Positions 1-12,039 of a stretch of 64,000 nt of DNA are shown here, one piece after another. The translations under genes were made by a program, and so were the position numbers. This DNA comes from Gordionus sp. m RMFG-2023 (Eukaryota; Nematomorpha; Gordioida; Chordodea; Parachordodidae). Location: positions 23,723,561 through 23,787,560 of the forward strand of contig NC_088775.1 of NCBI RefSeq assembly GCF_954871325.1, read 5' to 3'. Under the pieces are notes generated by a model that did no database searches, had not been told where the DNA came from, and saw nothing but the letters and a program-made list of their open reading frames with translations. Each line of letters starts with the position of its first letter. The stretch's first letter is position 1.

Positions 1-1808
1 TGCTTAAGAAATGGAATGTCTAAATGGCAAAAAAGAGGCAGGATGAGGTAGGTGTTAAATGTTTGAAAAATATGGAAGGAAAATGGTGATTGGTAGTAGT
101 GGTATTAAGAACACCTGGAAGATCTATATGGAAGGAATTTTGAACGAAGAAAATGAATGGGATAATGATGTTAGTTGTGCAGGTAGAAGGTCCAGGGTGC
201 AAGGCAAGGACGAAATAGAGAGAGAAGTGAAAAAGATGAAAAAAGGGAACGGAGCTGGTTTAACGAGGGTGGTATCAGAGATGTTTAAAGGTTCTGATGA
301 TTTAGAGATTGATTGGTTAATGAATTTAGCCAATAAAATTGTCACAGAAGGAACTATTCCCGAAGACTGGCGAAGAAGTATAATTATCCCAGTATATAAG
401 GGGAAAGGATCCTCTAGATTGCGGGTCTTACAGAGCTATTAAACTCATGCAATGAAAGTATTTGAGAGGGTGTTAGAGAAGCGAATAAGGGAACAAACTA
501 AAATTGATGAAATGCAGTTTGGTTTTACATCGGGAAAAGGAACGACAGATGCAATTTTTGTGGTGAGACAAATGCAGAAGTATCTTGGGAAGGAAAAGAA
601 ACTGTCTTATGCGTTTGTTGATTTAGAGAAAGCATTTGACAGGGTGCCTCGCGAGGTTACTATATGGGCCTTGAGAAAATCAGGTGTGGAAGAATGGTTG
701 GTTATGGCAGTGATGGCTATGTATGTAGGCGGATGATGGAGATAGTGAAAGCTTTGAAGTGAATGTAAGATTTCATCAAGGATCCGTGCTGAGTCCATTA
801 TTATTTATCTTAGTAATGGATGTGGTGGCTGGAGAAATGCGTGAAGGACTTCCCTGGGAGCTATTATATGCAGATGACCTTAATGGCAAGCAGTGGGAAT
901 GAGGGATAAAATTAGTAGATGGAAGATGGCTATGGAAGCAAAGGGCTTGAAAAAGAATGCAAAGACAAAAGTGATGATTGGTGGGGAATATCTAAAGATG
1001 GAGGAATCCGGCAACTAGCCTTGTGGTGTATGTGAAAAAGGAGTTGCTAGAAATTAAATACTGCACCAGTGCCAGAAAAACGTGCATTAGCGGGAAAAGG
1101 GATCTTTGATGTTAGCAAGAATGATCTTTATTTGTAGAAAGTGCATATAAGGGGTACATAATATTGATAACGTAGAAAATGGTGGTCTGGATATTGGCAA
1201 TGGGTTATCCCTGGGAAAGGATAAGTTTTGTTATCTGGGTGAATGCTAAACGTAGATGATGGTGTAGATTCTGACGTTGTTGCAAGGGTTAGACAAGCAT
1301 GAAAGTTCAGAGAAGTGGTCAATTCTAACAAATAATTAAAGGGAAAAATTTAAGCAAGCTGTGTGAGGAGATGTAGTTTATGGAGGCGAAGCTTGGGTAA
1401 TGAAAGCGACCCACGAAGCCAAATTAGAACGAACTGAGATGAGGATGATTAGATGAATGTGAGGGGTATCTCTGAGAGAGAGAAAAACTAGCAAAGAATT
1501 GCGGGTAAGACTGGGCATAGAAATAATTGGAGTGGTAATGCGACGAAATAGACTAAGATGGTTTGGGGATGTGGAACGTATGACAAAAGATGAGTGGGTA
1601 AAGAAATGCAACTAGATGGAAGTAGGAGGATCAAGACCTAGAGGAAGGCCCAAGATGACGTGGATAAATGTGATAGAGGCGGATATGAGAAAAATGAATC
1701 TTACGAATATTGATGCTCTGGACTGTCAAAAATGGAAAAGAAAAATCAGAGGAAAAACTGGCCTAGCTGGGTAAACCTGGAAATCCCCATTAAACGGAGA
1801 AGAAGATA
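1..1808 (+). mobile_element. RTE-like LINE, 5'-truncated by window edge
   Basis: Non-LTR retrotransposon running off the left edge. In order I see the linker and first reverse-transcriptase (RT) blocks (IPEDWRRSIIIPVYKGKG near 350-405), FGFTSGKGTTDAIF (about 520-560), FVDLEKAFDRVPRE (about 613-655), the catalytic YADDL (about 868-882), a cysteine-rich segment (about 1015-1110), the tail motif LRWFGDVERM (about 1552-1582) and GSRPRGRPKMTW (about 1627-1662). The stop lies in an NGEEDS-type tail at about 1790-1808. This order and wording match the invertebrate RTE-type family whose proteins end in such a tail. The reading frame changes several times, so the copy is dead. The clade name is from recall of family motifs, not a search. 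Confidence 0.85.
59..1786 (+). pseudogene. LINE reverse transcriptase, frame-broken
   Basis: Remains of the polymerase that would copy LINE RNA at a nicked target. The longest open pieces are 59-442 (127 codons, linker and RT motifs 0-1) and 452-736 (94 codons, RT motifs 2-A including FVDLEKAFDR, the first catalytic aspartate block). A frame change lies between them near 442-452 and another soon after 736; beyond that, motif C (YADDL) and the C-terminal zinc and RGRP regions are readable only in short stretches. Motif spacing is otherwise normal, so the decay is mostly small indels. No endonuclease domain is in view because the 5' part is outside the window. Confidence 0.8.
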
Positions 1809-1923
1809 GTTAAAATCTATTCTCGTCCATTTGCATATATAATAAGCATGTGCTAAACATAACCTTGGTACAATACTGATTTTTTTTAATATTAGCTCAA
1901 AATTAATGAGAGGTGATAGGAGA

Positions 1924-2235
1924 TAGAGATCGGCAAATCACGGCTAAATTTTTAAATATAATTTCATTTTTTGTCAAATAAATTAATATATTTAATATTC
2001 TTGCAAGAAACAAGGCGCTAATAATTTTTATTTGCAGAATATTTTTTTTACAATCAAAAATAATAATAAATATTTCCATATTTCAATAAATTCGGGCAAG
2101 ACTTGAATAATTTTTATTTTGGTCTGGGTTTTCGGGACAAATAAAAAAAATTCGTTTGGGAACGGACCGGGCAATTTTTTTAAAAAAAATTCGGGCTGGG
2201 CTGTGCTAGAAAATTAGACCGGATGCAGATCACCA
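1924..2235. mobile_element. Non-autonomous hAT relic, TAGAGATCTGCA family
   Basis: A 312-bp stretch whose ends resemble those of the element at 49399-49825: left TAGAGATCGGCA, right end reverse complement TGGTGATCTGCATCCGG. Inside are GGGC/CGGG-rich words in an AT background, as in that relative. Flanking octamers (ATAGGAGA and ATACTATC) match at only 4 of 8 positions, so the target-site duplication is eroded or the limits are off by a few bases. Confidence 0.5.
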
Positions 2236-2908
2236 ATACTATCTAAGGTAAACTATCATCCACCCTCTCCATATTTTTTTTTAAAAAAACTAATAAATGA
2301 CAAAAGAAACAAATTTTAAAAAAAACCGAGGCAGGTCGCCAAAAATTATTTTTATTAATTTAAAGCTAAAAATTAGGCAAGTCTATGTATATTTCCTTGT
2401 TCTGGGTCGTATAACTTATATAAAATTATATGGGCCGGTAAAATGAATTACGTGTTGGACCAAAAAACTTTTTCAAAAATTTTGACAGGCCGGTTTGAGT
2501 CGAACTATAATTAGACATCAATGAACTATAAATTTACTGAGAATTGAAAATATATATAAAGTTTGCCACTTGTCATTTATTTAAGGAAAAACAAAAGGCA
2601 AGTGATTGTTAGTTTGTCAAAATTATAAAGTGCAGAAAATTAAAATTAAATAATCCTCAAATAAAATATCAAATAAAATAATTAGAGAAGTTATAAAAGT
2701 CAATAAAATGGGGGAAAAAACCATTAAAAAATATTCAAAATACAAAATAATTTAAAAATTAATATATATTAGGCTAAAAAAAACATTGGCTGGGAAAATT
2801 ATAAGCAAATTTTATAAAAATAAGTTAAAAGTTATTAAAATACTAAAAAAAATGGGAAAAAACCAGGATCATAAATACTCAAAAATGAGCAAAATATAAG
2901 AGTATAAT
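2236..2908. other. AT-rich gap with decayed repeat
   Basis: No gene seen. Around 2330-2520 there are GGCCGG/GGTCG words in an AT-rich background like the interior of the TAGAGATCTGCA-type elements, so part of it is probably another worn copy. The rest is A/T homopolymer-rich. Confidence 0.4.
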
Positions 2909-4412
2909 CAGGGTTGGGCAGTACTATGAATACTAATCTAAGATACAGTACTCCGTATCTTTTTTATCTTTTTAATAAGATACTTAGATCTGTATCTAAG
3001 ATATTTAATCTTCAAAAGAATCCTGTATCTTTTTCATTTATTGATAAAATAATTTTTATATATGATTAACCTTATTTTTTTTCAAGGATTGCTATATTAA
3101 TTTCATCACTCTTTATTTCTTATGACATATTTTAAAATCAACGTAATATTTATTCTACAACTTACCAAGATAGATAAATAACAATACCAAAACAAAATAA
3201 AATTATACATTTTATACAATGTACAATATTACTATAAAGACGCCTTTAATCAAATCCAAAGATTAACATTTTAAATTATTTTAGTAGAAAAAGATAAAGT
3301 TACAGCTGAATCCAAGGAAACCATATATGGTACACTTTATTAGTTAAGTTTTGCAATATCAAACTCAATGCCTCTTGTAAGGATTCACTATCAAGTTATG
3401 GGGTAAAATACAAAGCTATGGAATGCATTTGAATGGCCCTTCAGAAAAGATAAGGGAGATAAGAGGAAATCTTTTGAAAGTTATCTGCATAACCAGTTTG
3501 AACTTGAAAAAATATTAAAAGATATTGATATTACTTATATTGGAGTACTGTAAAGTTTCAAGCCCTGCAATTGCATTAAAAAGATTAGAAGGGCAGAGCA
3601 ATTCTTTTTATGGAAAACTAGTGTCTGTACTATTTGTTATTAAGAGACTTTGGTAAACTTGTAAATTAGGTTTAACACATTGTCTACCTTTATTAAGACT
3701 ATCCAAGATGGTATAGGAAAAATTTTGGGAAGATTTTTTCCTATTGATGAATGAAGCATTTTTAGAATTATTATCACATCCATACTTTAAGAATGTATGA
3801 AATGAGTCAGATGATAAAAAAAATACCTTTGAAATATATTCATAATCAAACCAACCATAATATTTAACATTTAAACCAAGAATATGATGATTATTTTTCT
3901 TCTGGTTAAACAAATGTTTCTGAGTTTAATAATACAAGATTGGGCCAGAGTGGTTGAAGTAGCTTAAAAATTGTAGAATTAGGTTAGAAACACTTAATTA
4001 TTACCCTATTAAGGATTTTTTTTTAAATATAATGCTGCAATACCTTAATATGCTCCAACTGGAAGGTTATTTAGTTTTGGCACAATGTTATATAGTTTAA
4101 AATGGTAAAGGTTGAAAAATTGATTTTAAAAAATAGTATTTGATTTAATAAATAAAACTAAATAAATATTTTTATATAATAATTTCTAAAAAATTAATCT
4201 TTTCTGTAATTATATACTTAAAACGATTTTAATTTAATGATAATTATAAAAAGTATCATGTATTTAGGATACTCGCATTTAGCAAAAGATACAAAAATCT
4301 TATAATTTTTTGATAATTTTTAATATACTGGTATTTGTATCTAAAATCCTTTCTTTTACAAAGAATCTTTATTGTATTTAATTCTTTTTGTTTGATAACC
4401 TGCCCAACTTTG
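2909..4412. mobile_element. hAT-like non-autonomous element with GTATCT/AGATAC ends
   Basis: Left end CAGGGTTGGGCAGTAC; right end reads, in reverse complement, CAAAGTTGGGCAGG, giving about 11 of 13 matching terminal bases. Both sub-ends are crowded with AGATAC/GTATCT words, typical of subterminal transposase-binding clusters in hAT elements. Flanks AGTATAAT and AGTTATAC agree only in part. A 101-codon minus-strand ORF at 3608-3913 lies inside; I do not recognise it and see no hAT motif in it. A partial inverted copy of the left 330 bp is at about 36020-36513. Confidence 0.6.
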
Positions 4413-4675
4413 AGTTATACTAGAGAGGGTTAGTACAACCTAAGTCTTTAGCTAATTTGTATACTTTTCGTTGTAACATATAATACTATATGATAGCCAA
4501 TTTAGGTTATTAAAAAATATCACTTTAAACAAGAATTCAATTATTTAACAATCAGCTGGAAAAATTTATGTTATTTTTTTTATTAATTCAATTTATTTCA
4601 AAGTATAATATGATTTTATCCAAATTTTTAGTATGGTTATATTATATGTCAATGAATGCGTCATTTATCAATGGC

Positions 4676-5014
4676 TTATATAGGCAAGTAACAATTGATG
4701 CCAGCCTCACGAAAGTCAGGGAAACTAAGATTTTCAAAAAATATATATATTTTACTAAACTCGACTATAACAATATTATGGGTATCGGATCTGATTTCAA
4801 ATAAATCTGGTCGCTTGTTACTCTTTGATTTGTTTGGATTCATTTTCTTCTTAGATTTGTGGGAGACGATTGCGTTATTTTTGTCGTTTCTGAATTGTAT
4901 TCTTCCACTGGGTAAAACTCTAACCTTAACATTGTCTGGTAGAGTGGTTATCTCTTCGAAATTGTCAGTTTCGAGTTTAGGTTGTTTTATTCTGGGTATT
5001 TCTAAGTCGGAATA
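4676..5014 (-). CDS. Unrecognised clean ORF, probable terminal exon
   Basis: On the minus strand an open frame of about 112 codons runs from a splice-acceptor-like ATAG at 5015 to a TAA at 4676-4678. It lacks an ATG at its start, so it looks like an exon. The translation is well mixed: SDLEIPRIKQPKLETDNF, then LPDNVKVRVLPSGRIQF, a lysine-rich block KSKKKMNPNKSKSNKRPD (a plausible nuclear-localisation stretch) and FEIRSDTHNIVIVEF. A GTAAAATAT donor-like site just after VEF would make it an internal exon instead. Unlike nearly all else in the window it shows no transposase or RT motif and no repeat copies here. It could be a host gene exon or a fragment of an unfamiliar element protein; function unknown. 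Confidence 0.45.
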   Translation of the reverse strand, partial: YSDLEIPRIKQPKLETDNFEEITTLPDNVKVRVLPSGRIQFRNDKNNAIVSHKSKKKMNPNKSKSNKRPDLFEIRSDTHNIVIVEFSKIYIFFENLSFPDFREAGINCYLPI

Positions 5015-5910
5015 AGCTATATGGAAAAATATAATGTGTTATCATTTTCTATAAGATTTTTTTTTAAATCCAATAAAAATATTTGTTTTTTGTGTTATTA
5101 ATCCCTAAGGCATATTATAATATAGTTTTCGCCCTAGCCTCCTTTCTCATCTCTTTTTAGGTTCACATGATTATACCTCTCCAACATAAAGGAAAAAATA
5201 TTTTGCTTTAAGAGATAATCAAATATATTTGCTTTAAACTCTAAAATTTTTATAAAACATTATATAATAATTAGATTAGATAGTTATTATTATCATTCTA
5301 TTATATTTAAAGACATTAAAAAATAGACTTAACCCTCTAATGTGTCGATCATATTTAAATAAAAATACCACAAAATACTTAATATATTTGTTAGAAAATA
5401 TTCAAAGTGATATTACGAAGAGGAGAGAACACACTATTATATTAATATAAATCAGATTATTTATGAATAATAATATTTATTATATTAAATTAAATTTATA
5501 ATATTTTGACATTTTATATATTAAGGATTTTGAAATATAACTTGAAATTCAAATTATATTAATTAAAATAAAGAGGGGCATGTTCTGGTGTTTGAGCTCA
5601 TATCTCATATATATCTTTGTAATCTATAAGTAATCGCTTATCTATCTTCTTAATGTTAGTTCAATTTTTATCTATCAACTTTTATATCATCAAGATGTTA
5701 TAAAATTTAAAAAGACTATATAACCGAATGTTAAATTTTTAAAAAATCGAGCGTTGAAAATTATCATTAATAGAAATCCTGATATCTCAAGCATTCCGCC
5801 TATTTAAAAAATTTATTGTCTACTTATTTACTTATTTTAATTCCGAATAATTAAAAATCGGACTGTCTTGGATTTAAATTCTTTAAACCCGGCCCGGATT
5901 TTATAATTAT
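5015..5910. other. AT-rich gap
   Basis: No convincing gene or repeat. If the minus-strand ORF at 4676-5014 is an exon, its upstream exon should lie here; about 5100-5190 has a mildly less AT-rich patch but no clear frame. The last part (about 5840-5905) has CGGCCCGG words resembling decayed element interior. Confidence 0.35.
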
Positions 5911-6527
5911 CGGGGCTGTGCCAATATTAAGTGTGGGATAGGCACCGATCAAAAAATATCGTATCGGGTCGATATTTTAAAAAAGCGATGATCCGATCTA
6001 ATATTTTTATTGCTACGGGTTATTTTATGATTGTATATATTATTTTAAAATATCTAACGAGTCACATTTAGCTAATGTTATTAAACGGCTCGATTTAGCC
6101 ATTTTTTAAAAACTTTTAGCTGAAAAATTTGCTAAAAGTAAATCAAATAGCTCACAGATTTTGCCTATAGGAGGCAGAAAGGGTTGGTTGGAACTTTATT
6201 GACGAAAGGCTTAGATAATAATTTTGAAAAAAATCTTGATTTCACTTTTACTAAAAATCGGCTAAATGGAGCTGTTTAACTTCACTACATTCACCAATAA
6301 ACATTGCAAATATTTTAAATGAGATCATTAACTATTGGAAAATAAAAAAAGTAAAATATACTTAATCATTCGTGAAAGTTAGTTGGTTTTTTTAAAATAG
6401 AAAATATTGATATTTTTATTATATTGGTTCAAAGATAGATCGTAAATAAAAATCAAATCAGATGATTTTTTTAGTAATATCAGAAAATATAGGATCGGTG
6501 AAAATTTTCTGGATCGGCACAGTCTTA
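5911..6527. mobile_element. hAT-type MITE, GGCTGTGCC ends
   Basis: A 617-bp element flanked by a perfect 8-bp direct repeat ATAATTAT (5903-5910 and 6528-6535). Terminal inverted repeats (TIRs): left CGGGGCTGTGCC, right (reverse complement) TAAGACTGTGCC, 8 of 12 identical with the inner CTGTGCC exact. GATCGG/CCGATC words cluster near both ends. It has no ORF, so it would need a transposase supplied elsewhere. An inverted relative starts at 10622. Confidence 0.7.
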
Positions 6528-7514
6528 ATAATTATACGACTTCAGGGGTGAACATGTTGATTCTGATATATAACATAATGAAAACTACCTTGTACCATTA
6601 ATAATTCTATATTTATAGTTTTATTTTCTGTATGACTACAAAACGTTCCCAAACGCTAGAACGCTGTGTCCCCTTCCTTAGGCGTGTATGATTAAAAAAA
6701 TGCATTTATAAAGAAAAGTAACAAGATAATTTTACTTAAGTCAACATATATGGGTATAGACGGTGAACCAAGTCTGCATTTGAGGTACAAACTTCGAATA
6801 TTTTTCCACATACCAGGTATTTTGATGTCCAACGTCTTGATAACCTTTTTGAGATTCAAGAATATTTGATTGACTGGCATAGAAGTATGACCAAATATAA
6901 GTTCGCTATAATATTAATAATATTGGTCATAAAGAAAAATATGTTTGTCATTAATTACTTTTTTTGGAGGATTTTATAAAATCTTCCATGTTTAAAGATT
7001 TCAAAAATCCTTGAGGATTAAAAATGAAGTTTTTTTAAATGCAAAAAAAATCATGCCTGAAGCATTTTCAGATCATTAAAAAAAAATTTCTTTTTATCTT
7101 CAAGATTTAAAAATATTTGAAGATTTTTAAAAGGAGGAAAAACCCTGTTTTTATTATATAATATATTATGGATTTAGATCCATGCCCAAGTAAAGAAAAA
7201 TTTAGTCATGGTATAGATGCACTTTTAAATAAAGGGTCAAAATTTAGTTATGACAAAGATTCAATTTTAATTCATTAATGAAATAGATTATTATTACTTG
7301 TTTGTATGCCGTGTGTTTGGTGTAAAATGTTTCAAATAATCCGATATGTACACACATGCCAACCTTATGAAGGTATTCATATGCATACCAATTATGTAGT
7401 AGGTGGTGTATATGTGTTTGAAAAGGTAAAAGTATGGAGAGAGATGAGGTTATTATAGGAAACTAAGCAGTAAGAGTAAGTGCGAAAAAAGAGAGTGGAG
7501 AGTAACAGCCAGAA
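6528..7514. other. AT-rich gap
   Basis: I see no gene. A short minus-strand ORF at 6692-6880 has no recognisable motif. About 6960-7140 holds AAGATTTxAAAAAT words on both strands that could pair as an imperfect hairpin. About 7440-7510 is purine-rich (GAGAGTGGAGAG-like). Confidence 0.3.
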
Positions 7515-8150
7515 TTGAGAATGGACATCATAACTCCAAAAATAATGATGGAAACTTCAAATTTTTTTTAAAGATGATTAAATAAGTTAGTTTAGACAAA
7601 TTGAGTCAAAAAATAATTTTTTTTTTAAAACCTAAAAATATATTAAAAATTAACTAAACTGGGAATATACATTATAACTCCAAAAATAATGATGAAAACT
7701 TCAATTTTTTTAATTTTATGATTTTATAAGTTAGTTTACACAAAATGTGTCAAATAATAATATATTTTTTAAAACCTAAATATATATTAAAAAATAAATA
7801 AACTGAGAATATACATCATAACTCCAAAAATAGTATGGAAACTTCAATTTTTCTAATTTTATTATTATATAAGTTAGTTTACACAAAATGTGTCAAATAA
7901 TAATATATTTTTTAAAACCTAAATACATATTAAAAAATAACTAAACTGAGAATATACATCATAACTCCAAAAATAGTATGGAAACTTCAATTTTTCTAAT
8001 TTTATTATTATGTTAGTTTACACAAAATTGGTCAAAAAAAAGATATTTAAAGCCAAAATATCTAAAAAAATTACTAAATTGAAATGGATATCAAACTCCA
8101 AAAATAATGATGTAAAGTATAATTTTTTTAATTTTATAATTTATATGTTA
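7515..8150. repeat. Tandem array, ~144-bp unit, about 4.4 copies
   Basis: The anchor word TAACTCCAAAAAT recurs at about 7531, 7675, 7819, 7962 and (as CAAACTCC) 8093, giving spacings of 144, 144, 143 and 131. Each unit continues with GGAAACTTCAATTTTT, then GTTAGTTTACACAAAATG and TTTAAAACCTAAATA. Copies 3 and 4 are the most alike; the first and last are the most diverged, as expected for an array evolving by unequal exchange. No ORF. Confidence 0.85.
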
Positions 8151-8572
8151 GTATCAAATAAATCAGATTCACATGTATGAATAATTTTTTATTCTTATAT
8201 GCGAGAAGCAAAAATCGATTCCTTAAAAATTAAATTGTTTAAAATGTTATCCAAAATGAAAAAATTGTTATTAAATTTTTTTAAATAGACATTGATCATA
8301 AAACTTAACAAAAACAATTAATAATGTAAATATCACCTAAATCGAATTTTTTTAACACTAGTAATGACTAAAATATATTATAAATAAATAGTTACCAGCA
8401 ACTTCCAGACCCCCTGATTTCACAATATGTTTTGCGAAAAGCGTTGTCGAGCTCTGTTTTTAGGTTAGTATTATCATTTAATTTGATTCCCATGGGCCAT
8501 CTATTTTATTAAAATAATGTAGTAATAATACAATTAAGTTTTTACAGATTATTTTTCAAAATTCACCTTTGG

Positions 8573-9359
8573 GGTTATTCCATGTTAAATGAGCAAAAAA
8601 ATGGGTATTTTATTTATGGAAGACTATTTACAATTTTAATAATTAGTAGGCACGTTATACATGTTCTAGTTATATTAAAAGCAAAATTTTAGCTATTAGC
8701 AATTATATTAACTGAAATAATGGGGATCAAAGGTAAAAATAATCATTTTTTAAAAACCTTATAATGATTCAAATAGTTAATTTAAAATTAAAAGCTAAAT
8801 CAGTTTGAATATTAAATCTAATATTAATTATTGTAGGGGAAAAAATAAAATTATATTTTTCTTAGTATAGGTCAACTTTATTTGGAATATATTATGAGTT
8901 CCAATCTTATTTTCTATTATTTTTTTACTACTTTTCTAAATTTTCAATAATTAACGCAGCTGGGTAATTTTAAATTCCGCGAATAATGTATAAAAAACGT
9001 GTAGATGGTGCTATATATGGACATTTCAATAATTGGAGCTCATAATATATTCAAATTATGTATTTTAAAAAAAATTAATTTTAATGTTTCCCCCCATCAA
9101 TTATTAACTTAGCTATTTATTAATATTAGATTTAATATTCAAACTAATTTAACTTTTAATTTAAAATTAATTATTTAACATGAGGAAAAGGTTAAAAAAC
9201 CGATCTTGTACTTTTAATCCCCATTATCTCATGTAATATAATTGCGAATTGAGTCAAAATTTCATTTTTGATATAACTATAACATATAACGTTCCTACAA
9301 ATTTTTATTGAAATTAAAAGAGGTTGGCCAAAAAGTGTTTGATGTGACATGGAATGACC
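8573..9359. mobile_element. Foldback MITE with ~360-390-bp arms
   Basis: The left 390 bp and right 360 bp are inverted copies: left starts GGTTATTCCATG, right ends CATGGAATGACC. Matching interior landmarks in reverse order include ATAATGGGGATC against its complement near 9217-9229, and GTTTGAATATTAAATCTAAT (8802-8821) against its complement near 9128-9150. A spacer of roughly 100 bp (about 8920-9020) separates the arms. The arms have clearly diverged, so it is not new. I could not fix a target-site duplication. Confidence 0.75.
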
Positions 9360-10621
9360 GTTTGGATAGCTATAATATTTTGGATAACATGTAGGTAAAA
9401 AAAATATATGTTGTTTTTAGGCTCTATAAGAGAAAATTAAGATTTATATTCTAGATAATTTCCAATAAAAAATAGCAATAAATATATAGTATAAAGATCT
9501 GACTCCACAGCCCATAATAAATTTTATATGGATTTTTCGGCCTAGCCAATCCCCCCCAAAAACAATTTACACAAGTTCCAAAGCTCGAATTTTTATAGTA
9601 AAACCTAGATCTAAATACTAATATCTTGGTTGGGTTCGGCTTAAAAATTATAAAACTAGAAAAGAAAATAATTTTTTTAAATTTCTTTAGGGGATAGGAC
9701 AGAGAAAATAGGGATTTATTTTTTCATTTAACTTTATAAAAATATGGGTCAAGTTTTGGTTCGAAAATAAAATTAAGGTTGAGTTAGGCTCAAGTTCAAA
9801 ATAAAAGTTGCAGGGCTGTACCTGGCCCATAATTATTTTTTGCGTAGGAAAATAATAAATAAAATTATTCAAGGCTAAACTTTTTTAAAAAATATTTTAG
9901 ACAAATTGACCAAGTAGTCTGGCACATAGGTCAAGTTTGTGTGAATATCTACAATATACTAAACAAATTAATCATTAATTTGATTTTATTATAACATTAA
10001 GTTGTTGTGTGTTAAAAATACTTAAATAAAACAATATTAATCATAAATAATTTTTTAATTAATGTTGAAAAAATATGACCTATTTTATTTAAAAAAAAGG
10101 TTATAATGATCTGTTTAATTATATGGTTCATAAAAATTAACACTATAAATAAATCAATGGTTAACTTTTTTCTTTTAACAAAAGCAGAACCCAATATCCT
10201 GGAAAAGTACTGAATAATGCGATGATCAGCTATAAAGAGATCATAGGACGAGGCTAATCTATTGCGAGCTTCAAAGGTTTTGTAAGAAGTTTTTAGTTGG
10301 TGAAAGGTCAGGATCTATAAAAAGTAATAAAATTAACTGAAAAAACATGACTTTATATACTGCACAAGTTCTGTGATTTATTCAAGTGAACGAATTATTA
10401 AAGATTTAAGAACATAAAATTAGATATATGAAAGACCCGGCCCAAACCATGTACATGTGATTTGGGATATTTTTCCATTATTATTGAGATGGGCTGAGTT
10501 GGGGAAAAAAATGCGGATTAGGTTGGAAATATTTTTTTACAATTTAAAAAGAGATATCAATAAATCATGATTTAATTGTATATTATTTTACGATTCAGTA
10601 CTTTTTGGATTATCATACAAT
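9360..10621. other. AT-rich gap with decayed CG-word repeat
   Basis: No gene seen; ORFs at 9687-9872 and 10012-10194 are low-complexity. About 9500-9830 contains CAGCCCATAA, CGGCCTAGCC, GGGCTGTACCTGGCCC words recalling the interiors of TAGAGATCTGCA-type hAT derivatives, so it may be a worn copy. About 10430-10520 has similar GGCCC words. Confidence 0.35.
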
Positions 10622-11030
10622 TAGGGCTGTGCCGATCCACAAATTTTTCAACGATCCCATACGATATAACTAAAAACCGATTCCAATATTTATATTAATT
10701 TTTATTTACCATCTATCTTTGTATCAATGCCCTAAATATATCATTTTATACTTTAAAAAAAACCAACTAACTTTCACCAATGATTAAGTGTATTTTATTT
10801 TTTTTATTTTTCATAAGTTATTCTCATTTAAAATATTTGCAATGGTTATGAATGAATGTAGTGTTGTTATACAGCTCCATTTAGTCGATTTTTAAAAATG
10901 GCCAAATCAAAATTTTAACTAAATATTATTTCCTATGCCGCTAAATACTTTGGTCAAAATTTTGAGTTAATCGTTTTTAAAATTTACTAAATCGAGCTGT
11001 CTAGCCTAACTGAATGTGACTCGTGAGAAG
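10622..11030. mobile_element. Truncated inverted copy of the GGCTGTGCC MITE
   Basis: Starts TAGGGCTGTGCCGATCC, a better preserved end than in the 5911-6527 copy. Interior matches that element in reverse orientation: the AACCAACTAACTTTCACCA stretch (10764-10782), the GTAGTGTTGTTATACAGCTCC region and the final CGAGCTGTCTAGCC...GTGACTCGTGAG part. The far end with the second terminal repeat is missing; similarity stops near 11030-11040. Confidence 0.65.
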
Positions 11031-11430
11031 TTTTAAAATCCTTTTCTTTTTGAAGATAATATAACAAAATCATATATAATTTAACAACTTTTGAAAATGT
11101 ATGATCACTATCATGTAATATTTTATTCTTCCAAAAATGCATTGCTTTTAAATCATCATCATAGTCATAAACATTCCTAGCATTACTATCATTATCATGA
11201 ACGTCAGCTATATCAAAATTTTTGATAATCAAGCATGTCCTCATATCTCTAGAAAAGGAATAAGGTAGTTTTCTGAAAATATAAAATTTTAATTAGTCAT
11301 AATTTTACTAATATTGTATATATGGATATAAATATAGAGGGAGGGACAGACAGATCTTTCCTACTAGAATTAATGTAATTTACTTAAATAAAACTATAAT
11401 TTTTAAAAAATGCCTAAAATACATAAATTA
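11031..11430. other. AT-rich gap
   Basis: No gene. A minus-strand ORF at 10987-11244 overlaps the MITE and has Asp/Asn-rich low-complexity content (codons from CATCATCATAGTCAT-like sequence); I do not call it a gene. Confidence 0.3.
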
Positions 11431-11801
11431 CTGGATGGGGTGCGCTTTTTCTCTTAAAAAAGTGCCAAAATATGACATTTTTTACAGAAAAGAAAGTGCT
11501 GATTTAAAAATAATTTGCTCTTTTGGCATTTTTAGGCAAAAACTTTTTGCTAATCTGCTAGTATTTCTAGTCAATTATCAATTCTAATTTACTATTAAAT
11601 TTGCTCATTTATTATATAATTTTAGTATTATATATTAAATTTGGTCCTTTGGCCCTACATGAATGATATTTTGCTAATTTGTAATTTTGCTGATTTTCTA
11701 TTAAATTTTCTGATTTTCTATTACATTTGCTCATTTATTATATAATTTGGGTATTAGCTCTTTTGGCATAGCCAAAATGGCTATAATAGGCGAAGCACCA
11801 G
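11431..11801. mobile_element. Possible TA-flanked MITE
   Basis: Ends CTGGATGGGGTGCGC and, in reverse complement, CTGGTGCTTCGCC, each bounded outside by TA, which would suit a Tc1/mariner-type insertion. Only the first four terminal bases plus a TGCG/TGCT block agree, so support is weak. Inside, TTTGCTCATTTATTATATAATTT-like text occurs twice about 138 bp apart, a short internal duplication. Confidence 0.35.
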
Positions 11802-12039
11802 TAAACCAAATTAACTTCTACAATTTATGGATCTAAATAATAAGGGTTGTCATTTAAGGCAGGATCGGTATCAAAATTTTTATTGGGGTCCACCATATGA
11901 GTGGTGGATTATCTCACGAGTGGTAATGTGCATCTTATATTTTATTAAATTTGAATGGGCCAGCCTAGGTATTAAAATTTTGATATATTTTTTGATCTTA
12001 AAATTATTTTGTTTTGATTAATACTATTTGAAATTAAAT

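Noticed and set aside
1916-2243. A perfect duplication around the 1924-2235 element
   Set aside because: ATAGGAGA and ATACTATC match at only four positions.
3608-3913. 101-codon minus-strand ORF as a gene
   Set aside because: No recognisable domain, lies within a non-autonomous hAT-like element, composition typical of chance AT-rich ORFs; left as unassigned in that element's entry.
9687-10194. Two minus-strand ORFs of about 60 codons
   Set aside because: Low-complexity AT-driven peptides with no motif or repeat support.
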